A stretch of DNA of 64,000 nucleotides from JAVWIF01 sp036639635 (GTDB taxonomy: Bacteria; Bacillota_I; Bacilli_A; Erysipelotrichales; Erysipelotrichaceae), in assembly GCA_036639635.1 (NCBI GenBank), contig JAVWIF010000002.1, forward strand, positions 32,960 through 96,959. Direction: 5' to 3'. The notes under the pieces were generated by a model that worked only from the letters and a program-made list of their open reading frames with translations, was not told the DNA's origin and ran no database searches. Both the position numbers and the translations under genes were made by a program. Shown piece by piece: positions 9,166-17,273 of the stretch (the first letter of the stretch is position 1; the number at the start of each line of letters is the position of its first letter).

Positions 9166-9620
9166 TACACTTCTCCTTTCAAATAATACACTTCCTTAAA
9201 GGTATTATAATCTAACAAAAGCTTCCCTACTTCACTTTGTATAACATACACTGGATTATCATATCCATATCCAATATGCACATCAATCTCTTTTGCTCCG
9301 TATTGCGTTTGTGCAATTTCTTTAGCTTTCGCTATTTGTAAAGTACTTTTCTTTTCACTTGTAATAATTTTCCCTGCCTCATTAAACCAAACAATGGTAT
9401 CTTCGTCTTCTCCAATATAGGTTGTATAATAAAAGACATCGCGATGAATATTCTTTAAATCTTTATAATTACGCTTGATACTAGCAATCGGTTTTGCGAT
9501 ATCATCTTCATATTTACGTGAGGGTCCACTAATAAAAATTCCTATTTCAGCAAGGATAACAAGTAGTAATATAACACACAAAGCACTCGTTAGAAATGCC
9601 GACTTTCCATTTAGTTTCAT
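9165..9620 (-). CDS. tseB: TseB/YpmB-like membrane protein with PepSY-like domains
   Basis: A 151-residue protein with one N-terminal transmembrane helix (about 11-30) and an extracytoplasmic region of two PepSY/cystatin-like halves (about 50-90 and 100-150). It resembles B. subtilis YpmB (TseB), a cell-wall elongation regulator that acts with PBP2A. Gene order supports this: ypmB lies upstream of dnaD-nth in B. subtilis, though aspB and asnS are absent between them here. I prefer the ATG at 9620 to the TTG at 9629, because AGAAAAGAG lies at good spacing only for the ATG. Confidence 0.78.
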   Translation of the reverse strand: MKLNGKSAFLTSALCVILLLVILAEIGIFISGPSRKYEDDIAKPIASIKRNYKDLKNIHRDVFYYTTYIGEDEDTIVWFNEAGKIITSEKKSTLQIAKAKEIAQTQYGAKEIDVHIGYGYDNPVYVIQSEVGKLLLDYNTFKEVYYLKGEV

Positions 9621-9683
9621 ATCCTTCAACTCTTTTCTCTTAGCACATTATACACAATTTCTTGCTTTTTGTCTTGCCTTAAG

Positions 9684-9715
9684 TCAAAAAAAATAAGATA
9701 CCAAAAGGTATCTTA
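9684..9715 (-). terminator. Terminator of the yqe-mtnN operon
   Basis: TAAGATACC / GGTATCTTA around a TTTT loop, followed on the minus strand by ATTTTTTTT. The stem includes the mtnN stop codon. Confidence 0.9.
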
Positions 9716-10393
9716 AAGGGTTATCTTCATAAGTTCTTTACAGAATAAAGCACTACGTTTTGATGCTTCTTTCATATAGGCAACAAAATCCATATGGGAA
9801 TCTTTTTGATGAGCAATATCTGAAAGAGATCGTAGTACAACAAAAGGAATATGATAATGTGCACATACTTGCCCTATTGCGCCGGCTTCCATCTCTGCAC
9901 ATATGGCATCGCTAAATTTATGTTCTAAGTTATTGAGTTGTTCTTCACTAGCGATAAATTGGTCACCACTTGCTATAAGTCCACGATGAACGCATACATC
10001 CATTGCTAATAATGCTTGTTCACACACATCACCTAAGTCTTTATCAGCTTTAAAGAATAATCCAATCCCTGATGTTCCATCAATAGGACTTGTATCATAA
10101 TCATGTTGTACAACACAATCGCTAACAACAGCGTCTAATATTTTTTGATTTGCTTTTAAACCACCAGCCGTACCAATGTTAACAATACGATCAATCGCAA
10201 AATTTTCTAATAAAATAGTCGTTGCCATACTCGCATTTCCTTTTCCAACACCACTTTTCATCACGATCATAGCTTTTCCGTTTAAAGTTCCTTGATAAAA
10301 GTCAATCCCCGAGATATTTGTTTTTTCCTTTGTATCTAACACAGACACAATAGCTTCTACTTCAACATCCATTGCCGCAATAATTGCTATCAT
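9713..10393 (-). CDS. mtnN: 5'-methylthioadenosine/S-adenosylhomocysteine nucleosidase
   Basis: A 226-residue enzyme that hydrolyses MTA and SAH to adenine plus the thioribose, recycling the by-products of SAM use. Signatures: MIAIIAAMDVEVEAI with the acid-base Glu11, NIGTAGGL, the SGDQFIAS loop, EMEAGAIGQV with the ribose-binding Glu, and RSLSDIA with the catalytic Asp. It overlaps the upstream methyltransferase gene by four bases, a sensible pairing of a SAM-dependent methyltransferase with SAH disposal. It is the last gene of the operon. Confidence 0.96.
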   Translation of the reverse strand: MIAIIAAMDVEVEAIVSVLDTKEKTNISGIDFYQGTLNGKAMIVMKSGVGKGNASMATTILLENFAIDRIVNIGTAGGLKANQKILDAVVSDCVVQHDYDTSPIDGTSGIGLFFKADKDLGDVCEQALLAMDVCVHRGLIASGDQFIASEEQLNNLEHKFSDAICAEMEAGAIGQVCAHYHIPFVVLRSLSDIAHQKDSHMDFVAYMKEASKRSALFCKELMKITL

Positions 10394-11097
10394 TTATTCA
10401 CCTTCTTACATATATAAAACTGTTTCTCTCCTGCACATATTCCTTCTTGATCAAAGTCTGTTAAAATATGTACTTCAAAACCTACCTTTATAAGCATTTC
10501 TTTTATCTTCAAAGGATCATATACACGTTGTACATGGTATTCCATTGTTGAATTTCCACTTTCATCATAAAAAGCAAAGGTTTGATAAATATAATCATCA
10601 TCACTTTCTATTGTCCATTGATAATTCTGTCCATTTAAATTCCCTGCTTCTTCATATATATCTTTAAATTCAACTAAACGATCAAGACTATGCATATCCA
10701 TTATAAAAGTTCCATCTTCTTTTAAATGGGCAACTACATCTTTCAACATCTTTTCAACCTTTTCTTCTTCTAAAATGTAATTAAAGCTATCACATAAGCA
10801 TAAAACACCATCATAAGTCTCATCATCTTCTATTTGACACATATCCATTAATGAGAAACGAACTTTATCACTATCGTGTTTAAGCTTTGCTTGTTCAATC
10901 ATACTTTCACTAATGTCATTCGCATGTACTTCATAGCCATGTTGTGCTAACGCAATTGTTATTTCTCCACTTCCACAAGCAAGTTCCATCACTTTTCCTT
11001 TAGGAATATTACGTTCTATTAAAGCAACCCAAGCGCTTGTTGCTTCTTCATCACTTACTAAAGCATCATAAAAATGAGCTAAGGTTTCATACATCAT
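10390..11097 (-). CDS. yqeM: YqeM-like SAM-dependent methyltransferase
   Basis: A 235-residue class I methyltransferase. Motif I (VMELACGSGEITIAL) binds SAM, ANDISESMIEQAK is motif II, and GVLCLCDSFNYI is motif IV. Its place after rsfS and the gene order match yqeM of the B. subtilis yqe operon; its substrate is unknown. It overlaps rsfS by four bases and mtnN by four bases. Confidence 0.85.
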   Translation of the reverse strand: MMYETLAHFYDALVSDEEATSAWVALIERNIPKGKVMELACGSGEITIALAQHGYEVHANDISESMIEQAKLKHDSDKVRFSLMDMCQIEDDETYDGVLCLCDSFNYILEEEKVEKMLKDVVAHLKEDGTFIMDMHSLDRLVEFKDIYEEAGNLNGQNYQWTIESDDDYIYQTFAFYDESGNSTMEYHVQRVYDPLKIKEMLIKVGFEVHILTDFDQEGICAGEKQFYICKKVNK

Positions 11098-11432
11098 AAA
11101 CTAAAATCTCGTTGAGGTAAGTCTGCGTATAATTTTTCTAATTGAAAATGAGCACGTTCATCATCAGTAAATACATGAATAATAATAGAATTTAAATCTA
11201 CCAATACCCAATTAGATTCATTTCCACCTTCGATTGCTCTCACTAAAAAGTCATGTTCACGTACACAATCTTTAATATTTTGTGCAATGGCATGTACTTG
11301 ACGTACATTCGAAGCACTACATATCACGACATAATCAATATATGGATTTAAGGCATTAAATTCATATACAATAGCACGTTCTCCTTTTTTTTCATCAATC
11401 GCTTTTTGTACTACGCTTAAAAGTTCATCCAT
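11094..11432 (-). CDS. rsfS: RsfS ribosomal silencing factor
   Basis: A 112-residue Iojap/RsfS domain protein. RsfS binds uL14 on the 50S subunit and blocks subunit joining when nutrients fall. Family motifs are visible: DYVVICSASNVRQVHAIAQNI, then EGGNESNWVLVDLNSIIIHVF (each seen in shorter blocks). It starts eight bases inside the end of nadD-yqeK and overlaps yqeM by four, so translation is coupled throughout. Confidence 0.94.
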   Translation of the reverse strand: MDELLSVVQKAIDEKKGERAIVYEFNALNPYIDYVVICSASNVRQVHAIAQNIKDCVREHDFLVRAIEGGNESNWVLVDLNSIIIHVFTDDERAHFQLEKLYADLPQRDFSL

Positions 11433-12456
11433 TTATTTTATCCTCTTTTTCTAAGTATTCTTGTTGAAGTGCAAGCACTATCGCAAACCCTTTTTTTAAA
11501 TCTTTTTTAGCTATTTCTAATTCTTTTGTTGCATCAAATCCTCTTGAAGGATCTAATTTATCCGCAATAAATAAGATCCGATCAAATGTCGTTCTATTTC
11601 TTCCCAATACGTGATGATACACACTTTCACTAATACGATGATCATACATATGTAAACAGCTACGAATATAACTTGCTCCTATATATCCATGCCATATAGC
11701 ACAGCTTTGACTCATCTTATTAGGTTCATGAATCTTCATCCAACTACTTGCAGCATCGAATGGGAGTTCTTTACAAATATCATGCAACAATCCCATTTGA
11801 TATGCAATTTTCTCATCTTCATTATGTGCTTTTGCTAAACTCGCACATAATTTTGCTACACTCAAACTATGCATATAACGTTTATTGCTCATATGTGCTG
11901 CTACAATTGACTCTACATATAAACCTTCTTTTCCAATATAATTTAAGACACCTTTTGGTACACAATATAACTTTTTACCAAGCTTAATTTCGCTACTAGA
12001 AACATCTAATACATCCATTTCTACGCGTTTCATTCCTTCTGGTAAACAAAGCGTTTCGTTTACGCGAGAAAATACATAAAAAGGAAGTATTGATTTTAAG
12101 CGTTCAGCGTCTTTCCATCTATGAAAATCCTGAGCTTGATCATCTCCAATCAACCAACAAAAAGTATCCTTAGGATAGTGGTTTTTTAATGCCTCAACAC
12201 ACTGAATTGTATAAGACGTGCCATCTAATTCATTTTCAATACAATTTACACGCATATGCCGATAAGGTCTAATAGCACGAACAATCATTTGATAACGTTG
12301 TTCAAAACTAGCTTGTTGTGCTTGCTTAAGTGGAGAACTTTTTGTTGGCACAAACCAAACTTCATCAATGGGAAGTTTTTTTAATGCTGTTTTTGCTATT
12401 TGTAAATGTCCGTTATGAATGGGATCAAAAGACCCTCCTAAAATAGCAATACGCAT
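11425..12456 (-). CDS. nadD: NadD-YqeK fusion: nicotinate-mononucleotide adenylyltransferase + HD hydrolase
   Basis: A 343-residue fusion of two proteins that are separate genes in B. subtilis. Residues 1-190 are NadD, which adenylates nicotinate mononucleotide in NAD synthesis: GGSFDPIHNGHLQIA, the (T/H)IGH-family motif, and a C-terminal SSSEI motif matching ISSTxIR. Residues 195-335 are a YqeK-type HD domain with HSLSVAKLCASLA and GLLHDICKE, plus YHHVLGR and ADKLDPSRG. YqeK proteins are symmetric diadenosine tetraphosphate hydrolases. There is no stop or frameshift between the halves. NadD-HD fusions are known in Mollicutes. Confidence 0.94.
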   Translation of the reverse strand: MRIAILGGSFDPIHNGHLQIAKTALKKLPIDEVWFVPTKSSPLKQAQQASFEQRYQMIVRAIRPYRHMRVNCIENELDGTSYTIQCVEALKNHYPKDTFCWLIGDDQAQDFHRWKDAERLKSILPFYVFSRVNETLCLPEGMKRVEMDVLDVSSSEIKLGKKLYCVPKGVLNYIGKEGLYVESIVAAHMSNKRYMHSLSVAKLCASLAKAHNEDEKIAYQMGLLHDICKELPFDAASSWMKIHEPNKMSQSCAIWHGYIGASYIRSCLHMYDHRISESVYHHVLGRNRTTFDRILFIADKLDPSRGFDATKELEIAKKDLKKGFAIVLALQQEYLEKEDKING

Positions 12457-12458
12457 TC

Positions 12459-12743
12459 TTATAGCCCCATTTTGTTCTTTTTACTACGACGATATAGCGT
12501 AAAGGTACGTCCGATAGTTTGAATCACTTCACTATGCGTTGAAGCAGCTACTTCAATTGCTGCTTCATTAACACTTAATGTACATGTTTTTAACATACTC
12601 ACTTTAACAAGTTCATGTGCTTCTAAAGAATCACCAATTGTTTTAATCATATTTGCACTAATTGCATCTTTCCCCATTTGGAATAAAGGTTTCGTTGTTT
12701 GTGCTACAGAACGTAATGCACATTTTTGTTTAGTTGTTATCAT
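12459..12743 (-). CDS. yhbY: YhbY/YqeI CRM-domain RNA-binding protein
   Basis: A 94-residue CRM (YhbY) domain protein, associated with pre-50S ribosomes and RNA binding. The family pattern is visible: LRSVAQTTKPLFQMGKDAIS (the GKxG-like turn), HELVKVSML, and IQTIGRTFTLYR. It is the yqeI position of the operon and starts one base inside the yqeH stop. An aroE gene sits between yqeH and yqeI in B. subtilis but is absent here. Confidence 0.92.
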   Translation of the reverse strand: MITTKQKCALRSVAQTTKPLFQMGKDAISANMIKTIGDSLEAHELVKVSMLKTCTLSVNEAAIEVAASTHSEVIQTIGRTFTLYRRSKKNKMGL

Positions 12744-13822
12744 TATATCATTGCCTTTCTGAACGTTACATTGCCATTCTTTGGTATACTTACTCTTATT
12801 TGTTTAATATTTCCACTCACACAAAACCATCCTAATCCATGAATGACAATATCACTTTTTTCATGAATGTTAGAAAATTCATATACTTGCATATCACTTA
12901 CTTTTTCGTCTAATACTGGTGCTAATAATTCATTAAAATGCTGTTCCCACAAAGCATCCGCATTTTCTTGCTTAGAACGATGAATATTTAAACGTTCGCT
13001 AAAGTAAGCTACTGCGCTTACTTGAGAACATCCTATTAAATCCAACCGAACCAAGCCACCTAAAGATAATGTTTGATTTTCTCGTAATTGATAAACACGT
13101 GCTTTTAATGGTTTTAAAGGAATAATACTCTTCAATAAGGAATCATCAATATGTGTTAATAAAGAATCATAACGAGTCAGTCCTGGTGTATCATAAAGTA
13201 CATAATCCTCACGTTTTATTTCATTAAAATCGAGTGTCGTTCCAGGATGACGTGAAGTTGTTAAATCTGCATTATGACATAACGCATTCAACAATGTACT
13301 TTTTCCCGCATTCGCCATTCCCATAACGACAACATCGCGTCCTTTGCGAAATTTATCAATACCTTTTTCTACTTGTTCAATAGAATCATTATATTCATCA
13401 TTTGCATGTTTTACTAAATCTCCACAAATAATAATACCTTTCACATAAATACCCAACTCTTTTAAACGCGCTACCATAAATTGAGATAGTTTTTCATTCC
13501 CCACCGTATCTGGTAAAATATCACGTTTCGTTGCCACTAAAATAATATCTTTCCCACTTAAGTGACGATTCATACCACTTACCATATTTGCTTCAAAATC
13601 AAACAAATCTACTACCCAAAGAATAAGTGCATCAAGTTTATTAATCTTATTTAAAACAACATCGCTATCAATTCCTTGTTTCATCGAAATTACAACATCA
13701 TCATAATGCCGAATACGAAAACATCGTTGACAATAATCTGCTTCTATTTTTGGAGTAAACCCTATACTTGTTTTATCTTCTGTTTGTAAAACAACGCCAC
13801 AACCTTTACATATTTTACTCAT
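12743..13822 (-). CDS. yqeH: YqeH circularly permuted ribosome-biogenesis GTPase
   Basis: A 359-residue GTPase needed for 30S assembly. An N-terminal zinc finger (CKGCGVVLQ ... YCQRCF) precedes a circularly permuted G domain with motifs in the order G4-G5-G1-G2-G3: ATKRD (G4), GMANAGKSTLLNAL (G1), RHPGTTLD (G2) and YDTPGL (G3). The C-terminal domain (about 235-359) is typical for YqeH. The start is the ATG at 13822, five bases after AAAGGAGA. It overlaps yqeG by eight bases. Confidence 0.96.
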   Translation of the reverse strand: MSKICKGCGVVLQTEDKTSIGFTPKIEADYCQRCFRIRHYDDVVISMKQGIDSDVVLNKINKLDALILWVVDLFDFEANMVSGMNRHLSGKDIILVATKRDILPDTVGNEKLSQFMVARLKELGIYVKGIIICGDLVKHANDEYNDSIEQVEKGIDKFRKGRDVVVMGMANAGKSTLLNALCHNADLTTSRHPGTTLDFNEIKREDYVLYDTPGLTRYDSLLTHIDDSLLKSIIPLKPLKARVYQLRENQTLSLGGLVRLDLIGCSQVSAVAYFSERLNIHRSKQENADALWEQHFNELLAPVLDEKVSDMQVYEFSNIHEKSDIVIHGLGWFCVSGNIKQIRVSIPKNGNVTFRKAMI

Positions 13823-14339
13823 CAAATTCTCCTTTCGTCAATCGTTTGCTTTTCTTTAGTAAATAAAACACAAAACTTTCAAAAATACGATTGAACTTCG
13901 TAAATGATAAATCCCGTTGCACACAAGGTGCACATAGTATCGTGTGTAATTGTGCTAAATTAGCACCTAGTATATCTGTCATTAATTGATCACCTAAAAC
14001 GGCAATATGTGAGCGATCCACATGGAAATCATGGATTGCTTTTTTATATGTTTTTGGTAATGGTTTTAGTGCAAAAGGATAACTTGCAATATCTAACCCT
14101 TTCGCAAATGTCATAACACGTTCTTCCACATTATTACTGACAAAAGCCATCTGTATTCCACTCTCTTGAATTCTTTGAATAAATGCCAATGCTTGTTTAT
14201 CAGGATGTGCCACATCATGAGGAACAAGTGTATTATCAATATCACATAACAAAACTTGAATATTATGTTCCTTTAAATACTCTACACGTAATGCAGAATA
14301 GTTATGGATATAATAGTTGGGGGTAAACATTTTTAACAT
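13815..14339 (-). CDS. yqeG: YqeG-type HAD phosphatase
   Basis: A 174-residue HAD-superfamily IIIA phosphatase. DIDNTLV carries the catalytic Asp pair, FVSNN is motif II, LKPLPK holds the motif III Lys, and LGDQLMTDILGAN is motif IV. It is the first gene of the yqe cluster, next to yqeH as in B. subtilis. The ATG at 14339 gives MLKMFTPNYY, matching family N-termini, with AAAGGAG nine bases upstream; the ATG at 14345 would be too close to that site. Confidence 0.92.
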   Translation of the reverse strand: MLKMFTPNYYIHNYSALRVEYLKEHNIQVLLCDIDNTLVPHDVAHPDKQALAFIQRIQESGIQMAFVSNNVEERVMTFAKGLDIASYPFALKPLPKTYKKAIHDFHVDRSHIAVLGDQLMTDILGANLAQLHTILCAPCVQRDLSFTKFNRIFESFVFYLLKKSKRLTKGEFDE

Positions 14340-14422
14340 GTGCATTTTCTCCTTTAAAATTCAACATTAGTATTTTAACATACTTTAGAGTGTGCGTGTA
14401 GCGTTTGTTTTGAAAAAGCGAC

Positions 14423-14451
14423 TTTACATGATAACTTAGTTATGTTATAGT
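14423..14451 (+). promoter_or_regulatory. SigA-type promoter of the TetR gene
   Basis: -35 TTTACA (14423-14428), 17 bp spacer, -10 TATAGT (14446-14451). The palindromic operator begins at the next base, so repressor binding would cover the transcription start. Confidence 0.75.
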
Positions 14452-14476
14452 ACATACATACCGTTAGTATGTATGT
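14452..14476 (+). promoter_or_regulatory. Probable TetR operator O1 (autoregulation)
   Basis: A perfect inverted repeat with 10-bp arms: acatacatac, 5-bp spacer, gtatgtatgt. It lies directly downstream of the promoter -10 and just upstream of the TetR ribosome-binding site. A related palindrome stands at the exporter promoter (15164-15180). Repressor binding is inferred. Confidence 0.75.
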
Positions 14477-14488
14477 GAGGTGAGTAAG

Positions 14489-15127
14489 TTGGCTAGAAAT
14501 AAATATCCTGAAAAAACAATTGCGAAAATATTAGATGTTTCGCTCCACTTGTTTTCTGAAAAAGGATACGAAAAAACAACAATCCAAGATATTGTGAATG
14601 CTTTGGGTATGTCTAAAGGAGCTATCTACCATCATTTCAAAAGTAAAGAAGAAATTGCTATCGCGATATGTTCCACTTTCTATGGTGGCTATGACTTTAG
14701 CGTTCTCTTAAAAGACCCCACTACCAATGGCTTAGAAAAAATACAAGAAATTCTAAGGCTACAATTGAGTGATGAACCAAAAAAGGACATTGATATCTTA
14801 TCTTTAAAGCTGATGAACGATCCTTTATTATTCGTTATGCAAGCCAAAGAAAATGATGATAACACGAATGCTATTTTACCCTTTATAGAGCTTGGCATAA
14901 AAGATTCCAGTATTGATGTACAAGATGCCAAAAGCACTGCTTCATTGTTATCGTTTCTTATGAACATTTGGATATATTCTCCCATTGCTTCAAAAAAAGT
15001 AGAAGATATGAGTGCTAAGGTACATTATCTTCGTAAACTTTGTGAACGTATGGGAATACCAATTCTGAATGATGAACTCGAAACCCTAATGATTACCTAC
15101 TATACTCATATTATCCTCTCAAGTTAA
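14489..15127 (+). CDS. TetR-family transcriptional repressor
   Basis: A 212-residue regulator. Residues 1-55 form the TetR DNA-binding domain (RNKYPEKTIAKILDVSLHLF, then TTIQDIVNALGMSKGAIYHHF), and the remainder is a helical ligand-binding domain. I take the TTG at 14489 as the start. It gives MARNKYPEKT, typical of this subfamily, with GAGGTG six bases upstream; the GTG at 14480 overlaps that site. It lies directly upstream of an MFS exporter, with matching palindromes at both promoters. It most likely represses itself and the exporter until a toxic ligand binds. Confidence 0.93.
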   Translation: MARNKYPEKTIAKILDVSLHLFSEKGYEKTTIQDIVNALGMSKGAIYHHFKSKEEIAIAICSTFYGGYDFSVLLKDPTTNGLEKIQEILRLQLSDEPKKDIDILSLKLMNDPLLFVMQAKENDDNTNAILPFIELGIKDSSIDVQDAKSTASLLSFLMNIWIYSPIASKKVEDMSAKVHYLRKLCERMGIPILNDELETLMITYYTHIILSS

Positions 15128-15146
15128 GCTGTCAAATTGACAGCTT
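15126..15146 (+). other. Perfect hairpin between tetR and the exporter gene
   Basis: AAGCTGTCAA and TTGACAGCTT are perfectly complementary around one base. It starts at the tetR stop codon and has no T run, so it is at best a weak terminator. Its right arm doubles as the TTGACA -35 box of the exporter promoter. Confidence 0.5.
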
Positions 15147-15180
15147 GCCTTATGCCTATATACATACCAACGGTTGGTAT
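15137..15180 (+). promoter_or_regulatory. Exporter promoter with TetR operator O2
   Basis: Consensus -35 TTGACA (15137-15142), 16 bp spacer, -10 TATACA (15159-15164). The operator ATACCAAC-G-GTTGGTAT (15164-15180) is a perfect palindrome overlapping the -10 and start site. It shares ACATACC and GTTxGTAT with O1 upstream of tetR. Confidence 0.7.
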
Positions 15181-15203
15181 TATAAATCAAAAGGAGACTA
15201 CTT

Positions 15204-16427
15204 ATGAAACATAAACTATTCCACAAAGATTTTACCCTCATGATCATTGGGCAAATTATTTCATTATTTGGCAATGCAATTTTACGATTTTCATTATCAC
15301 TTTATGTACTAGATACCACAAATTCACCAACTGCATTTGCGACAATTTTAGCTATTTCAATCATACCTACTATCCTATTATCGCCACTAGGAGGACTGCT
15401 TGCTGATCGCATCAGTAAAAAGCGCATGATGTTAACCCTAGATTTTCTAACAGCTGCACTTATTTTCCTATTTTCAATGTATATAACGCCTTCTCTTCCC
15501 ATCTATTGGATTGGGATTGCTATGATTGTATTATCCGTTATTCAGGCTTGTTATCAACCAAGTGTAAGTGCAAGTATTCCTTCGTTATGTCAAGAAGAAG
15601 ACTTGATGCAAGCAAATGGTGTTGTTGTACAAGTCAATGCATTAGCAAATCTTCTAGGTCCTTTATTAGGCGGTATCTTGTATAGTGTTTTACCTTTTAC
15701 AACCTTGTTATGGATAGCTTCACTAGCTTTTTTCCTATCTGCTATTATAGAATGCATCATGCATATTCCCTTCGTTAAACAAAGCACAACTTCGCAACCG
15801 ATGCGCATCGCCTACCTTGATTTAAAAGAAGGTATGAATTTCATTCTTCACAAACAACCGATACTTGCGAAAATGTTACTTGTTTGTGCTTCACTAAATC
15901 TTGTACTATCTTGTTTAATGAGTGTTGGTTTACCTATTATTTCTAATATAATTTTAAAACTTCCCCCACAATACTATGGTTACTTACAAAGTGCCTTGGG
16001 TATTGGTACTATTATTGGTAGTCTACTTATCCCCTTGTTCAACAAACACTTTACCATTAAGAATATGTACCAAGTTTTAGTATATGCTAGTCTTTGTCTT
16101 ATTCCTTTAGGAGCCGCTTTATTATTAACCAACAACAAGATAAGCTTTCTAATTGTTTTATTCTCTAGTACTATAGCTATCTTATTTGCTACTATTTTCA
16201 ACATTTATATCCAGACCTTTATCCAACAAACAACTCCTCATCTATTATTAGGAAAAGTAAGTTCATTTGTTACCATGATTGTTATGTGTTCTTACCCCAT
16301 CGGGCAATCCATGTATGGTATCTTATTTGATAAGTTTTCTAACATCCCCTATATGATTGTGTTCATTGCAGCTTTACTATCCATTCTTATTTCATTTAAA
16401 ACCAAAAAATATCTTAAAAAGCTGTAA
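15204..16427 (+). CDS. MFS drug-type efflux transporter
   Basis: A 407-residue major facilitator with about 12 hydrophobic segments, resembling the MFS_3/macrolide-efflux and EntS-like exporters. The family start GQIISLFGNAILRFSLSLYV and the loop 2-3 motif GGLLADRISKKRMM are clear. AAGGAG lies eight bases before the ATG. The TetR gene upstream and a shared operator point to inducible export of a toxic compound. The substrate cannot be read from sequence. Confidence 0.9.
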   Translation: MKHKLFHKDFTLMIIGQIISLFGNAILRFSLSLYVLDTTNSPTAFATILAISIIPTILLSPLGGLLADRISKKRMMLTLDFLTAALIFLFSMYITPSLPIYWIGIAMIVLSVIQACYQPSVSASIPSLCQEEDLMQANGVVVQVNALANLLGPLLGGILYSVLPFTTLLWIASLAFFLSAIIECIMHIPFVKQSTTSQPMRIAYLDLKEGMNFILHKQPILAKMLLVCASLNLVLSCLMSVGLPIISNIILKLPPQYYGYLQSALGIGTIIGSLLIPLFNKHFTIKNMYQVLVYASLCLIPLGAALLLTNNKISFLIVLFSSTIAILFATIFNIYIQTFIQQTTPHLLLGKVSSFVTMIVMCSYPIGQSMYGILFDKFSNIPYMIVFIAALLSILISFKTKKYLKKL

Positions 16428-16430
16428 CCC

Positions 16431-16468
16431 AATAAAGAAGCAACTGCCTTGGTAGTTGCTTCTTTATT
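16431..16468. terminator. Bidirectional terminator between the exporter and sigK
   Basis: A long perfect stem, AATAAAGAAGCAACT with AGTTGCTTCTTTATT, around an 8-nt loop. It sits between convergent genes and overlaps the sigK stop, with A/T tracts on both sides. Confidence 0.85.
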
Positions 16469-17183
16469 GCGTATTATGTTTTTTCTCTTTTTTCTTTTCT
16501 TCTTTTTGAAATTCTCGATATATTTTCATAAAAGCTCGTTTCTCAATTCTAGAAACATAACTTCTAGAAATATGCAATTCATTAGCAATCTCACGTTGGG
16601 TTTCTTCTTCGCAACCATATAAACCAAAACGCTTTGTTACTATTTCTAACTCTCTTTCATCTAATACATGGATGTGTCTTTTAAGTTTTGCGATATTATC
16701 ATTCATCATCATGGTGTCGATTACACTCATTTGAACTGGTGCACCAATGGCATCAATCAAAGTTATTTCACTACCATCTTTATCGGTGGCAATAGGTTCA
16801 TTTAATGAAACATTTTGAAAATAGTTCTTTGAACTACGTAAATACATTAAGATTTCATTTTCTATACACTTTGATGCATAGGTTGTAATCTTATGACCTT
16901 TTTCAGGTTTAAAAGAATCAATTGCTTTAATTAATCCAATCGTACCAATACTAATCAAATCTTCTGTTTGTTCTTTCTTTATATCATATTTTTTTACAAT
17001 ATGAGCAACCAATCTTAAATTATGTTCAATCAATTTATTTCTAGCTTCAACATTATGCTCCTTTAACAATCCTATACATTTCGCTTCTTCGCTTGCTTCT
17101 AAGGGTTGTAAGAAAGAATTACTACGAATATATCCAACATAACACAGTGCATTAGAAAGTGCTTCAAATATCGTTGTTAACAT
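16464..17183 (-). CDS. sigK: Sporulation sigma factor SigK, uninterrupted
   Basis: A 239-residue sigma-70 family protein very like SigK, the late mother-cell factor. The hydrophobic pro-sequence (MLTTIFEALSNALCYVGYI) is followed by IRSNSFLQPL, the pattern of the SigK pro-peptide and cleavage region. Region 2 reads IEHNLRLVAHIVKKY, DLISIGTIGLIKAI and ASKCIENEI; region 4.2 reads TQREIANELHISRSYVSRIEKRA. The start is the ATG at 17183 (AGGTGA five bases upstream); the in-frame GTG at 17192 is part of that site. The gene is whole, with no skin-like insertion. Confidence 0.92.
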   Translation of the reverse strand: MLTTIFEALSNALCYVGYIRSNSFLQPLEASEEAKCIGLLKEHNVEARNKLIEHNLRLVAHIVKKYDIKKEQTEDLISIGTIGLIKAIDSFKPEKGHKITTYASKCIENEILMYLRSSKNYFQNVSLNEPIATDKDGSEITLIDAIGAPVQMSVIDTMMMNDNIAKLKRHIHVLDERELEIVTKRFGLYGCEEETQREIANELHISRSYVSRIEKRAFMKIYREFQKEEKKKEKKHNTQ

Positions 17184-17240
17184 CTTTATCACCTATTATC
17201 AGTATAGTATCAACATGTTTTGTTTATGTTACTTCTTCAT

Positions 17241-17273
17241 TAAAAAAGATGAATAAGAGAATTCTTATTCATC
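17241..17273 (-). terminator. Terminator of the GNAT/350-aa gene pair
   Basis: GATGAATAAGA / TCTTATTCATC with a 4-nt loop and a following TTTTTT on the minus strand. The hairpin overlaps the stop codon of the 350-residue protein. Confidence 0.9.
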
